From assembly GCA_024364735.1 (NCBI GenBank), contig JAGFNQ010001187.1, forward strand, positions 502,198 through 566,197: a stretch of DNA of 64,000 nt. Reading direction: 5' to 3'. Shown here one piece after another: positions 9,396 to 21,105 of this stretch. This DNA comes from Boesenbergia rotunda. Its lineage: Eukaryota; Streptophyta; Magnoliopsida; Zingiberales; Zingiberaceae. Each line of letters begins with the position of its first letter. Within the stretch, counting starts at the first letter, position 1. The translations under genes were made by a program, and so were the position numbers. The notes below the pieces were generated by a model. That model had not been told where the DNA came from. It worked only from the letters and a program-made list of their open reading frames with translations, and did no database searches.

Positions 9396-12328
9396 ATGTT
9401 TGACAATATCTTAAGTTAGACTGGTTGAAAGGGCTAAATTATATTCCTTGAGAAAAAAAATCTAAGTTTTGAAAATAAATTTTGATTCTTTGGGAAAGCT
9501 CTCTGTCCTTTGGGAGACAAAATTTCTAACTTAAGCTCACTTTCTCCCTTTCTGAAAAAAAACCTTTTGATTTCATTTGATCCTTTGAAAAAAATAAAAA
9601 AATTCTAACTTAAGCACACTCTCCCCCTTTGTCATACATCAAAAATCAACAAAACACTTGCACCAACAATGAAAAAAAAAATTGAAAGGACTTAGTGTAA
9701 ATCTTTGAAAGCACGGCAAAGAGCTAGAAAAAAACAATTGCACCAAAAGATTACATTTTGAAGCGTACTGCAAAAAAAATTTGTACTTTCAGAAGACTTA
9801 GAAAAATTTTGTATTAGAGAAATTTCCAATTCAGAAAGATTCTCAAAAAGAATTGCTTGCATGAATGATTTTTACTTAGAAAAATATGCACTTCAAAATA
9901 TAAAAATTTCACTTATAGATTTTTTGCACTTTAAAAGAATACTTTGAAACATATTGTGCAAAAACTTGTACTTTGAACGATATTTTTCCTTTGAAAAGTT
10001 TGTACAAAAAAAATACTTTGAAAAATATTTTGAACTTTTTGAAAAAAAATGCATGTACTTTTGAAAAATATATTGATCTTTTTGAAAAAATGCAAGTACT
10101 TTGAAAACTATTATGAATTTGAAAAACATAAGTACTTTAGGAAAATGTAAGCCTTTTTTTTAAAAAAAATATAAGTTCTTTTGAAACTATTAGTACTTTG
10201 AAAAATATTATGATATTTTAAAATATTTTGATTATTTTCAAGAATGCAAGTACTTTTGAGACATATTGAGCTTTTTGAAAACAATGCAAGTTTTGAAGGA
10301 TATTTGAAAACATAATATCTTACTTGACTTAGTTTCATTTCCAGTCTGACACAATCCTAGGAAACCTTGTTAACTACAAGGATATTTCCCTATGTGTCCT
10401 GGAAATTCTCCAAACTTAAGTAAATATTATTTTCCAAAGGAATTTTTAAAAAAAATTGAAAGTGATAGTATCATATTTTCATAAAATAAAAGATGACAGT
10501 ATTTAAAAAGAATTCCTTATGTTTTCAAAAGGATTTAAAAAATATAGTGCATGCAAACAGATTTTGTTATTAAATGATTCTTTTAATTTGACCTCCCCCT
10601 AAACTTGACCTAGTCCTAGGAAGCTTGTTGACTACAAGTACTCTTTCTCTGAGTCTTAAGGTTTGATTCAAATTATAAAAACTATCTAATAATTTAAAAA
10701 AACTATTTGTTCGGAATAACTTCTTTTTGATTTAGACTCCCCCTAAATTTGACACATCCTAGGAGTCCTTGTGGATCATGAAGTACACCTCCTCTGTGTC
10801 TCTAGGGTTTATCAAAATCAAGAGAATGAATGACATTTTGAGTGTAGTGATTCTCAAGGAGACAATTTTTAAAGCAAGCCTTTTCGAAAACATAAGTGAC
10901 AGTAATTAAAGCACAATTTTCGAAAAACATTTTTGAGGTGATAGTGATGTTTAAAGCACAATTTTTGAAAAATATTTTAAAAAGATAGTGATGTTTAAAG
11001 CACAGTTTTCGAAAAACATTTAAAAAGAATAAAACACACCCCCTGTATCCAACACTGTTTGACTCTATCTAAGTGCCTTAAGGGACTTTAGTGTTGACCT
11101 AAGAGGCTTGTGTCTAATTGTGTAGGTCAACCGATTTTCAAAAAGATATAATTTTGAAAATGTATAATATAGATAAGAACTCAAACAAGCATGAAATCCA
11201 TAAAAACATTACTAAGTTAAAGCACTATTTTGAAAATAAATTTTTAGAAAAATAATCTAAGAAATTTGAAAAAATATTTTTTGAAAATCATTTTTCAATT
11301 TATTAGTCCTTAACATCTCACTCATTCTAGATGTCTCAATACAGCAAGCATGGTTGCCTTATGGGTGTATTGTGAGATACTCGATTAATTTTCGTTTGAA
11401 TTTTAAATCTAAGAGTTAATTAAAATAGTAAATTGAATTTGATTTCCGAAAATTGGCTTCCAGGTCTTGGCGAGGCACAGAGACCTTCTTTGGCCATAGC
11501 CTTATTGGAGCAACAACCCTTTCCTTGACAAAGCCTTTTATCGAAAATTCATTTTCAAATTACTTTTTGAAAAATTTTGGTCTAACTAGCTTAGGATTTC
11601 GATCGGTAGCTTCGGCTAGTTCCACCAGACGGCTTTCCTAATGTACTATCATCTCACCTCCACCTAATACTAGGTTGTTCAAGTTTCAACTATTCTTTAT
11701 CCTATAACCGTTCTAAATCATGTATAAAATTTGAATATGAACGACACGACATATATTTTAAAGAAATAGCAGATGCATGTACATGGCATTAATGCATGAT
11801 TCAAACAAGTCAAGGCATTTAATTAAGTTTCTAAAAATGTATCAAATTCCCGATTTGATACATGTCGTGTGAACCCGCGAATATGCCAACCCACTTTGAC
11901 TTATTTAATTTTATTAAATTAATTGTTGCAGTTTGGGTAGGATTTTATTTAGTTTGAGTTTAAATTATTTAGAGTTAAATTATTTTAAAAAACTAATTGA
12001 AGTTAAATTAATTAGCAATTAATTTGAATTTATTAAGTTAATTAAGATTTATTTGGATATGAATTAAGTTAATTAAGGGTTAATTGGATTTGAATTAATT
12101 AACGATTAATTGAATTAATTGAATTAATTAAGGATTAATTGAATTAATTAAGAATTAATTAAATGAAGTAAAATTAATTAAGATTTAATTGAAGTTAAAT
12201 AATTAAGAATTAAATGAAGTTAAATTAATTAAGAATTAATTATGGTTGAAGTAAAGATTAATTAAGGTTGAAATAATTAAATATTAATTAAGGTTGAAAT
12301 AATTAAAGATCAATTAAGGTTGAAATAA
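9396..12328 (-). other. Noncoding 3' interior of the gag-only element
   Basis: About 2.9 kb, AT-rich, with no credible coding frame. It contains three copies of a ~80-bp module carrying CCTAGGA and an inverted repeat (10365-10381, 10624-10638, and a weaker one near 10767). The element at 51038-58416 has the matching modules in the same orientation relative to gag. The rest is rich in runs such as TTTGAAAAA. Confidence 0.6.
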
Positions 12329-12360
12329 TTAAAGATCAATTAAGGTTGGATAATTAAGGT
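11960..12360. repeat. TTAATTAA-rich spacer after gag
   Basis: Degenerate short tandem repeats built from TTAATTAA and AATTGAA/TTCAATT words, starting at the gag stop and running about 400 bp downstream of it. The same composition and words recur at 32077-32660 before a Copia protease scrap, so the spacer probably belongs to the element family. Confidence 0.65.
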
Positions 12361-13207
12361 TGAAATGATTAATTAATAGTTGTGGGTTTAATTTCATCAT
12401 TTTCATTATTTCGAAAATTTTTGACTCATCTACTATTTCTTTTTCATTTAATTTTTCAAGTTTTTCTAATAGTTCTGATTTGTTTGAATTTTTGTAAAAT
12501 TTATTAACTGAAGCCTTAATCCTAGAAAATTCATTTTCCTCCTCATTCTCATCATCAAAATCACATCCTTCTACATCTTCATAGTAGGTGGAGTAATTTG
12601 GGCCACTAGTTAATGTTTTAGGATTATCCAAGAAAATAATTTCAGGATTATCTTCAGAAATATTTTCAAGATTATCTTTAGAAATATTTTCAGGAATATC
12701 TTCAGAAATATTTTCAAGATTATCTTCAAAAATATTTTCAGGATTATCTTTAGAAATATTTTCAGGATTATCTTCAGAAATATTTTTAAGATTAATATTA
12801 TCAGAATTTATTTTAAAAATTATTGAATTGGCATTAAGGATTAAACTGTTAATTTCTGAGATTTTAGCATTATCTACATTTTCTAATTGAGCATGCAAAA
12901 TATTGATTTGATTATATAATAATTCTAATTTTTTTAAAAAATTATCTAAACTATCATTCGACTGTGCAGGAATTTGAACAACTTTACGAACGTAAATTTT
13001 CCGTACCTTAGTCGCATAATGATTCCTATAGTGTCCATGCTTTTGACATTTGAAACATTTGATATGATCCTTGTTCTTCTGGACTCCTAGTGTTGGTACT
13101 TCCTTTGCCGTCTGTGAAGAACGAGTATTACGAGTAGGACACTGATTTTTATAGTGTCCTCTCTCCCTGCACTTAAAACATATAATATGGAATTTAAAAA
13201 TTGACAT
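12329..13207 (-). CDS. gag: Gag-like protein with two zinc knuckles
   Basis: 292 residues, open from ATG 13207. Two CCHC knuckles stand near the N-terminus: C10, C13, H18, C23 is complete; in the second, C51, C54 and H59 are present but the last Cys is Tyr64. They correspond to the nucleocapsid part of Gag, which binds and packages RNA. Residues 142-197 are seven tandem copies of an 8-residue acidic unit of the form NISEDNPE. An acidic patch (DFDDENEEENE) and a lysine/glutamate-rich helical tail follow. The upstream capsid half is missing, so the frame starts in mid Gag. The knuckle region matches 53551-53760 of the intact gag-only element. Whether it is translated is unknown. Confidence 0.7.
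   Translation of the reverse strand: MSIFKFHIICFKCRERGHYKNQCPTRNTRSSQTAKEVPTLGVQKNKDHIKCFKCQKHGHYRNHYATKVRKIYVRKVVQIPAQSNDSLDNFLKKLELLYNQINILHAQLENVDNAKISEINSLILNANSIIFKINSDNINLKNISEDNPENISKDNPENIFEDNLENISEDIPENISKDNLENISEDNPEIIFLDNPKTLTSGPNYSTYYEDVEGCDFDDENEEENEFSRIKASVNKFYKNSNKSELLEKLEKLNEKEIVDESKIFEIMKMMKLNPQLLINHFNLNYPTLIDL
12617..12784 (-). repeat. Seven 24-bp in-frame tandem repeats
   Basis: Seven units of 24 bp within the gag frame, each encoding an 8-residue variant of NISEDNPE. No unit contains a frameshift. Confidence 0.85.
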
Positions 13208-13297
13208 AAAAAAAATTATACCTGATTCACCCCTAGGCTCCCCCTCAACTCCTGGCGTCTTTGCTCCATCGGCCGTTAGTCCAGTGAAGAGCGACTA

Positions 13298-13310
13298 GGC
13301 TCTAATACCA
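13298..13310 (-). other. Primer binding site, tRNA-Met (one change)
   Basis: Minus-strand TGGTATTAGAGCC, two bases from the LTR. It differs from the standard site by one C-to-T change. Confidence 0.8.
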
Positions 13311-13312
13311 CT

Positions 13313-14722
13313 TGTGGGACTAGTGCCGTCGATAGAGGGGGGTTGAATATCGACCGTAAAAATCTCACGGAAACTTCGTAGAAAAACTCATCTTTTGGAT
13401 CTTCGTTCTAGACTCAGAGTTAGTGCAACAAAAATAGAAAGAACGAAGAAAACAACGAGACTTGTACTTACGGGATTTACTTGGTTCCTAACCCCCCAGG
13501 GTCAGTACATCCAAGGCCTAAGCACGGGAATGCCCGTCCACTAATGGTCTCCTTTTTGGACTTTCCGGAGGCAGAGAAACCCGTCTTACAGTGTACGATT
13601 TACAATCAAAATATTAAAGAAATTTAAGTGCAAAAAGTAAATCAAACCAAATGAAAAGAATCGAAGACTCGACCGATCTGGATCTCCGAAGTGCCACACA
13701 CTTCCTCCCGGAGCCTCCTTGGTTGCAGAGCTTCGTCGTTAGCGTGTTTCTTCTGTTCGGAGTGCTCAGAATGATTTTGGAAGTTGTGTCTTGAGTTGAG
13801 GGGTTGAAGCCCCTTTTATAGGCTTCATTGGGGCGCCTGTGTTGAAGGGGGCGCCTCATACAGCTTGGTCAAAGCTTATCTCCACGCCGAACTCACAGCA
13901 GCCAATAAGGCTCTTGACCAGGGCGCCCTGTATCATTAAGGCGCCTCATTGGACACAGGCGCCGACTTCAATGAGGCGCCTAGGTCCATTAGGGCGCCTC
14001 CTTCAATGGGGGCACCCAGGAGCCCTTTTCCAGCCTTGTTTGTTTGGTTGTTTGCCTGCTTTATCTTCACTTTTAAGTACCTGCAAGATACATAAATATA
14101 AGGCAAATACACATACAATCTTAGCCTTAACTAAATGGTTCTGACTTTCGATTTTCATGAAACCCTAGGTCGAACCGACGCCTAAGTTCCCACCCCCGGG
14201 AATGCACCTTCAACCTACTCCTCTTAGGAGACAGTTGTCACCCAGTCCATTCAGGTGGACTTTTGCTTAGCCTTCGATACTCTTAGATCTCGAGACGTCT
14301 GAACCTCGACCTGTCTCTACTTATGTCCTTAGTCATCGCTCAGCTAAGTTGCTCATTCACTCAGACCAAGACTTCGTGCCCAAACCCGCAGCCAGGACTT
14401 CGTGCCAAACTTCACTCATTAGGACTTTTGCCCAGCTTCACTCACTAGGACTTAGTGCCCAGCTTCACTCACCAGGTCTTCATGCCCAGCTTCACTCACC
14501 AGGTCTTCGAGCCCAACCTTACGTCAGGACTTAGTTGCCCAGCCCGCGGCCAGGACTTTGTGCCCAATTCTTAGAACCAGGACTTAGTGCCTAGGTTAAC
14601 TAGGACTTTGGTTCTCTTTTCTTCACTCACCCTTCCCTTGTTCAATGTATCACTGACTTAAGCATATTGTCAAACATTAAAACACTTAGAGGAGGACATC
14701 ACTGATGCATCTTGTACCAACA
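13313..14722 (-). repeat. 5' LTR of the minus gag-only element
   Basis: 1,410 bp, minus-strand start TGTTGGTACAAG, end GTCCCACA. It contains repeated units around CAGCTTCACTCACTAGG (14400-14600) and a cluster of GGCGCC palindromes at 13830-14012 upstream of the likely transcription start. Confidence 0.85.
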
Positions 14723-15210
14723 GGTTCGACCCCTCAACTCAAAACATCATTCACAACATCATTCTAAGCATTTTGAGTGATGACAAAGCGCTAGAGACGA
14801 TGCTCTGCGACCAAGGAGGCTCTTCGGGGAAGTGCGCGGCACTTCAAGAGTTCCAGATCGACCGAGTCTTAGACATTTTTTTTGGCTTGGATTTACCTTC
14901 TGCGTTTAAGTTTCTCTATCTTTTGATTGTAAAACGTGCACTATAAGACATTCTCCGCCTCCGGAAAGTCCGGAAAGGAGATCATTAGTGGACGGGTGTT
15001 TCCCGTGCTTAGGCCTTGGACGTACTGACCCTAGGGGGTTGGGAGCCAGGTAAAAACCTGTGTGCACTCTGTTATTTGGTTTTCATTCTGTCTATTTTTC
15101 CACTATGCTACTAACTCTGAATAGAACGAACCTCGAAGTTTACGACACCTTTCCCCAAGATTTTTAACAAGTCGATATCCCCCCCTCTATCGATGGCACC
15201 GGTCCCCACA
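14723..15210 (+). repeat. 3' part of a related LTR, plus strand
   Basis: Corresponds to the reverse complement of the promoter-proximal to terminal half of 13313-14722 (CCCCTCAACTCAA onward) and ends CGGTCCCCACA. No primer site follows, so it is not a 5' LTR; it is the right end of a solo or 3' LTR. Its left part was lost or displaced by the minus element. Confidence 0.7.
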
Positions 15211-16268
15211 TCCTCCTCCCTTGACTATAGATCAACTCCTTTTACAGATTATGCAGGAGATTCATAGCCTTCGGGAGGAGGTGGAGGCCCATCATGTCGA
15301 GAGGATGGATGTCGATCAGGCCCGCCACGCAGAGATGATGATCATGTTTCCACCGTGGCATCCGGGCTCATCTTCTTTGTAGTCTTCCGTTGTATTTTGA
15401 CTATGGGTGGATCTGGACTTGACTTGTCTGTTGACTTTTTGACTTAGTTGATTCTGGTTGACCTCTATTGACTTGCCTTGTTTGTTTTACTGTGTTAAGT
15501 AGAATAGGTTTATTTATTCATTTATTTTTGAATCATTTTCAAAAATCTTTTTCTTTAGCTATCTTTCAAAAAAAATCTATTAACTATTTTTCCATAAGGT
15601 TCATGTTTTTTGTTTATTTTTTTTAATTTTTTGAATTAGTTTTTCAAAAAAAAATATTCCCTTTAAAACTAGGGATTTTTTCATTATGGACTTAGCTTAG
15701 GACTTAATCCTAGTTTGCATGTTCCTATAGACTTAGAAGTCAGCATCTCACAAGCACATTAGGATACTTTGATTGAAAACTTAGACTAAGTTGAGATGCT
15801 TAGGTCTATGCCGTGACTCAAGATGCTTTAATTCAATTCATTAAATGTAGTTGGGGCAATAAATATAATTGAACATTAATCATGTTAAGTAATCAAGCTT
15901 AGAAAGTCTAACTTGATCAGACTACTTAACTTGACTAACCCAAGTGAAAGCTACTATTTTATAACAGTTAGTAAGTAACAAACTGGGTTAGATAGGGACC
16001 CAAGGAGTTATGATTTGGTTATTTTTCAAATTTTTTTTATTGCATGGTTTGCTTTTCTTAGACATAAATCATACTTGGACTCAAATTGGTATATTAACTT
16101 GGTTCAAAATCTATTTTTTCCACATCAGTTTTTAGTTATTGCTTAATTATTTCAAAATTGTTACTTAGAACTTATCATTTGTCTTCTTAAAAGATAATTC
16201 TAGACATTTTTTTAACTTAGAATTATTTATGTTCAAAAAATTTTTCTTACGTTTTCAAAACTCACTGG
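15211..16268 (+). other. Interior of a gag-only/Copia-type element
   Basis: A short frame at 15212-15382 reads TIDQLLLQIMQEIHSLREEV and ends at TAG 15380-15382, a helical heptad-like peptide that could be the C-terminus of an element protein; I do not recognise the family. The rest is AT-rich noncoding text. The Copia element at 16269-23763 interrupts it, and the text resumes at 23769. Confidence 0.5.
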
Positions 16269-17205
16269 TGTTAGATCGTGGCGCTTGCTAAAGGGGGGAT
16301 GAATAGTAATTTTTGATTTTCTCTATAAGAAGGGTTAGCAAAACACAAGAAATATAATGAAAGATAATGAAAACAATGCTAACACCTTCGTTTACTTGGT
16401 ATCCACCTTAGAGAGGTGACTAATCCAAGGATCCACACGAGCACACCACCTCCACTATGAAAAACCTCCTTCAAGACGGAGAAAACCTTTACAAGGTTGT
16501 CTTCTTCATCTTTACAAGATGGAATTGAAAGCGAGAGGAAGAACTGAGGACTTTTAGCACGAACATCACCTTGGTACTCTCAAGAACCGTACCTTTGACG
16601 TGCTAAAAAGTCACCCTTTAAATAGGATAAAGGATAACTCCAAAAGCTATCTAGCCCGATACTAGTTGACTGCCCCTGGGGCAGCCGACTGGCCCAGCTT
16701 TAAAAGCTAACCAACGGCTAACTCAACGGCTAGTTTTCGGGGTTACCAGTTGACTACTCCTGGAGCAGTTGACTGATATTACTATGAGTTCAAGTCTCTT
16801 GCTGGCAGTCGACTAATCCATTCCCAATTGACTGCCTAGCTTACAAAAACACTCTTCCTCACTCCGACGACCCTCCTTCACGTGTGCCTTCAAGTGTACT
16901 CCCTTGACTTGCCCCTTGAAGTCCTCTTCCTCAGGCTATCACCCCTCGGATGCGCACGCAAGCCCTCGGCTTGCCTCCATGTCACCCTTCATGTGTGCCC
17001 TTTGAAATCCACTTCCCGGCTTATCCTTGGAGTTCTCTTCCCTCGACTCTCGTCCCTCGGATGTGTCCTCCATGTGTGATTCTCCAAGTCCTGCAAACTC
17101 AATCACACATATCAAATAACAAGATAACACCCTAACCTTAAGCATATTGACACACACATCAAAACCATGATCTCCCCGATCATTCTTGGGTCGATTGCCC
17201 CAACA
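16269..17205 (-). repeat. 3' LTR of Copia-2
   Basis: 937 bp, TGTTAG...CCAACA on the plus strand. Its CAGTCGACTG palindromes are more degraded than in the other LTR. No meaningful ORF. Confidence 0.92.
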
Positions 17206-17220
17206 ATCTCCCCCTTTTTG
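17206..17220 (-). other. Polypurine tract of Copia-2
   Basis: Minus-strand CAAAAAGGGGGAGAT immediately before the 3' LTR. Confidence 0.8.
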
Positions 17221-18006
17221 ATGTGTGATAATATGTTTATGTTAGGGAAAAACAATAGCAATTGAAAATACAAGACATAGTAAAAACCAAGAGGTAACCT
17301 CCCCCTTAACCTATGTCTTCTCCCATTTTCAATTTTCATCATAAACCAAAAGGTAAGTTACAAACCTAACATAGACCTCCCAATTCTCCCCCTTTAACAC
17401 CATCAAAATGATGGTCTGGAGCAACATAAACCTATGGCATCAAATGAGAGAAAGTCTCATTTATGAAAACTCCCAGAAATCTAAAACTGAGAGTATCAGT
17501 CGACTGCGATAGAGGGCAGTCGACTGATACTCTGTCAGTCAGAATTTTCAACTTTTGGGTCGAATTTTAGAAACTCCCCAAAAATTTTAGAAAATTCCAA
17601 AAATTACGAAAATTTGCAAACATATTTCATATGATATACTCTAATAGAGAAAAATATAACTTCATGAAAAATTCAAACATGTTTGACTTTTTGATAAAAA
17701 TTCAAATTTCTTGAAAACATGTAACTTTGTATCAAAATTCCAACTTAGTTTTGAAACTATTCATTTTTCAAACTTATGGAATTACAAATAAAACACAGAA
17801 ATGTTTTCAAATTGTTTAAAATGTCCAACCATGATCTTTGGGCAAGATGTCCATTAATTAAACATTTACTTTCCCCATGGTTGGTCTATTTTCAATAATT
17901 TGATACATCTAATAACCCAACAATATGTCATAAGCATAAAGGAATCATTTGTATCATCCTAATGAATCATGCACCACCTTCCTATTGTATTACTCCAAGG
18001 TCCATC
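17221..18006 (-). other. 3' untranslated interior of Copia-2
   Basis: AT-rich segment between the RNase H end and the polypurine tract, including two CAGTCGACTG-type sites near 17500-17525. No coding frame is supported. Confidence 0.6.
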
Positions 18007-19680
18007 TTACACCACTACAAAACACACACCAAGTCCCCTTCTTAAGGATGTGAACTCCGCTTTCGGAAGAGGCTTGGTAAATATGTCGGCAAGGTTTGAC
18101 TTTGACTCAACATAATGTAATTCTATGTCACCCCTTGCCACATGATCTCTAATGAAATGATGCTTCACTTCAATGTGTTTTGTTCTAGAATGATGAACCG
18201 AATTTTTAGTCAAGTTAATAGTACTTACATTATCACATAAAACCTTGACCTTGGAGTAATGTAGCTCATAATCCTCTAAGGTGTGCATGATCCAAAGTAG
18301 TTGAGACACACAACCACCCATTGCTACATATTCAACCTCCGTTATTAATAAGGCAACACATGGTTGCTTCCTACTACTCCAACTAACTAAAGATGACCCA
18401 ATAAATTGCTATCCTCCACTAGTACTCTTCCTATCTAGTTTACAATCCGCATAATCCGAATCGCTGTATCCAAAAAGTTCAACATTTGGAGTTCTAAGAT
18501 ACCAAAGCCAAACATTAAGAGTACCTTTAATATACCTTAAGATTCTCTTTACTACCACTAGGTGTGACTCCTTGGCACATGATTGATATATTGCACACAT
18601 ACCTACCGCAAATAATATATCTGGTCTACTAGCGGTTAGGTACAACAAACTACCAATCATGCTCCTATATTGCTTTGAATCTACCATCTTCCCCTCAAGA
18701 TCACTATCCATTTTAACATTTGTTCCAATAGGAGTAGATGCTACTTTAGCATTTTCTAATCCAAATTTCTTTATGATTTCCCTAGCATATTTAGTTTGAT
18801 AAACATGAGTCCCTTCATTTGTTTGTTTAACTTGTAGTCCTAAAAAGAAGGACAATTCTCCCACAAGACGCATGTCAAACTCATTTTCCATACATTTAAT
18901 AAACTCATAGAGAAATTCACTATTAGTTGACCCAAAAATAATATCATCAACATACACTTGGGTCACAAAGATGTCCTTATCCTTAGATTTTAGGAATAAA
19001 GTTGGAACAATTGTACCTCTCCTAAAACCCTTGGATACTAAGAATAATGAAAGCCTTTCATACCAAGCCCAGGGAGCTTGTTTCAATCCATACAAGGCTT
19101 TTCTTAGTTTGTAGACATGCCTAGGATAGTTTGGGTTTTCAAATCCGGGTGGTTGCTCTACATATACTTCTTTCTTAATGACCCCATTAAGGAATGCAGA
19201 CTTCACATCCATTTAATGAAGTGTGAAACCCATATGAGCGACATATGCTAATAAAATTCTAATGGTCTCTAATCTAGCCACGGGGCCATATGTCTCATCA
19301 TAATCATGACCCTCAACTTGATTAAATCCCCTTGCAACCAACCTAGCCTTGTTTCTAGTTATCTTTCCATGTTCATCTAGCTTATTCCTAAAGACTCATC
19401 TTGTGGTGACAATGGTACAATCATTGGGCCTAGGAAGTAACTCCCATACTTCACTCATTTCAAATTGATTCAAATCTTCTTGCATGGCTAGGACCCAATC
19501 CACATCACCTAATGTCTCATCAATAGTTTTCGGTTCAAGTTGGGAAATCAAGGCAATTTGACTACTATGTTCCCTAAAGTAAGACCTAGTCCTCATCCCT
19601 TGGGTCACATCTCCAACTACTTGATCAATGGGATGATCTTGGTGATGTTTTAGATTCCTAGAGATTATGGGCTCATTCAT
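18007..19680 (-). pseudogene. Copia-2 reverse transcriptase-RNase H, broken
   Basis: Three pieces in one frame. 19680-19396 is the RT start (DWVLAMQEDLNQFEMSEVWEL), ended by TGA at 19396-19398. After a segment with further stops, 19212-18409 holds [24 protein letters not shown] and the intact catalytic YVDD at 18943-18954, then thumb and connection. TAG 18409-18411 precedes the RNase H part (18321-18007), which ends in LADIFTKPLPKAEF, the usual Copia tail. The style ([21 protein letters not shown]) resembles SIRE/Maximus elements; the clade is a family-level judgement. RT would copy element RNA into cDNA inside the particle. Confidence 0.9.
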
Positions 19681-20688
19681 TACATGATGATCATCCTCTA
19701 GTGCACTTCTCTCTCCCCCTTGATTAATGCCCCCTAAATGTAGGTCATGAATTTAATGGGTAAGGGGTTGCATTTCTTCTATGTCCTTATCAATAGAAGA
19801 TTTCCAAGGGTAAGTACTAGTAGACTCATCAAAATACACATTGGATGACTCCTCAATTATCTTAGTCCTTTTGTTATAGACTACTCTATATCCCATACTA
19901 GTGGATGAATATCAAACCAAGATCCCCTCATCTGCCTTAGATTCAAATTTTCTCAAATCATCCTTAGTGTTTAAAATGTAAACCTTACACCCAAAAACTC
20001 TAAAATAGTGAATTTGTGGAATTCTCCCATTCCACAACTCAAATGGAGTTTTTCCTAAAAACCTATGAATTAAGACCCGATTTTGGATGTAACAAGAGGT
20101 ATTTATCGCTTAGGCCTAAAAGTAGCAAGGTAGAGAATATGCATTAAGTATGGTCCTAGCGGCTTCTTGTAAGGCTCTATTCCTTATTTCTACCACACCA
20201 TTTTGTTGAGGAGTCCATGGGCATGAAAATTCATGCTTGTACCCATTTTCTAAACAAAATTATGAGAAGTTTGAATTTTCAAACTTCCCACCATGGTCAC
20301 TCCTAATTCAGTTGATCTTGAGGTGTTTCTCATTTTCAACCCTCTTACTAAACCCTATAAATATCTCTAAGGTGTCATCCTTATGTTTCATGAAATATAC
20401 TCAAGTAAATCTAGAAAAGTCATCTATAATTACCAAACAATATTTACTTCCTATTATTGATGGAGTACTATGGCAATCAAATAAATCCAAATGTAATAAC
20501 TCTAAAGGTAAAGAAGTGTTAGTTAAGATTTTACCTTTGTGTGGTGATTTAGATTGCTTACCCTCTTGGCATGCATCACACATCTTGTTCTTTTCATACT
20601 TAATCATGGGGAGCCCCTTCACCAACTCCATCTTTGCAACTCTTGCAATATTCTTCATGTTAATGTGTCCAAGTCGCCAGTGCCACAA
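19681..20688 (-). pseudogene. Copia-2 integrase, broken
   Basis: Begins with the pre-integrase zinc region WHWRLGHINMKN and CDACQEGKQ, then the first catalytic Asp context LHLDLFDC and FSRFT. TGA 20401-20403 and TGA 20308-20310 replace Trp positions; between them the SDHGGKF block with the second catalytic Asp can be read. The rest (to about 19681) is recognisable only in part, with more stops. All pieces share the frame of the RT and gag parts. Confidence 0.85.
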
Positions 20689-21105
20689 CTATCCTTCTTC
20701 TTCTTTAGATATGAAACACTTAGGAGAAATGTTAGAAGCATAAGAAAGATTAAGATAATAAAGGTTGGCTTCTCTATATCCCTCTAACATAATATTCTTG
20801 GAGTCATTTTGTTTAATTAAGCACTTTCTAGCATGAAACTCAACCCTATACCCGGCATCACAAAGTTGACTTACACTAAGCAAATTAAACTCCATATCCT
20901 TAATCAAAAGAACTTTATGAATTATGATGGTAGGAGATACCTCAATGGTGCCCCTACCTATAATTTTGAGTTTCCCACTATTTCCGAATGATACCGTTCC
21001 TTCCCTTAGATAGCTAATGGTGGAGAATTTGCTCACATCCCCAGTCATATGCCTCGAACACCCGCTATCTACTATCCATATTTTTGAGGCTTCTTTCACC
21101 TTCAC
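20689..21105 (-). pseudogene. Copia-2 protease region
   Basis: 139-codon stretch with the aspartic protease active site IWIVDSGCSRHMTGD; the DSG triplet is at 21061-21069. It continues through the flap-like VSFGNSGKLKIIGRGTI and LLSVSQLCDAGY. It is bounded by TAG 21106-21108 upstream and TAG 20689-20691 downstream. The protease would cleave Gag-Pol during particle maturation. The active-site residues are intact. Confidence 0.88.

Larger units (their letters stand above)
9346..14722 (-). mobile_element. Gag-only LTR element, minus strand, truncated
   Basis: On the minus strand: 5' LTR 13313-14722, primer site 13298-13310, gag 12329-13207, an AT-rich spacer, a long noncoding 3' interior, a polypurine tract at 9381-9395 and only ~35 bp of 3' LTR at 9346-9380. 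No protease, integrase or RT is found. Gag and the noncoding interior match those of the intact gag-only element at 51038-58416. The bases after 14722 are the 3' part of another LTR in plus orientation. With most of the 3' LTR gone, no target duplication can be scored. Confidence 0.75.
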
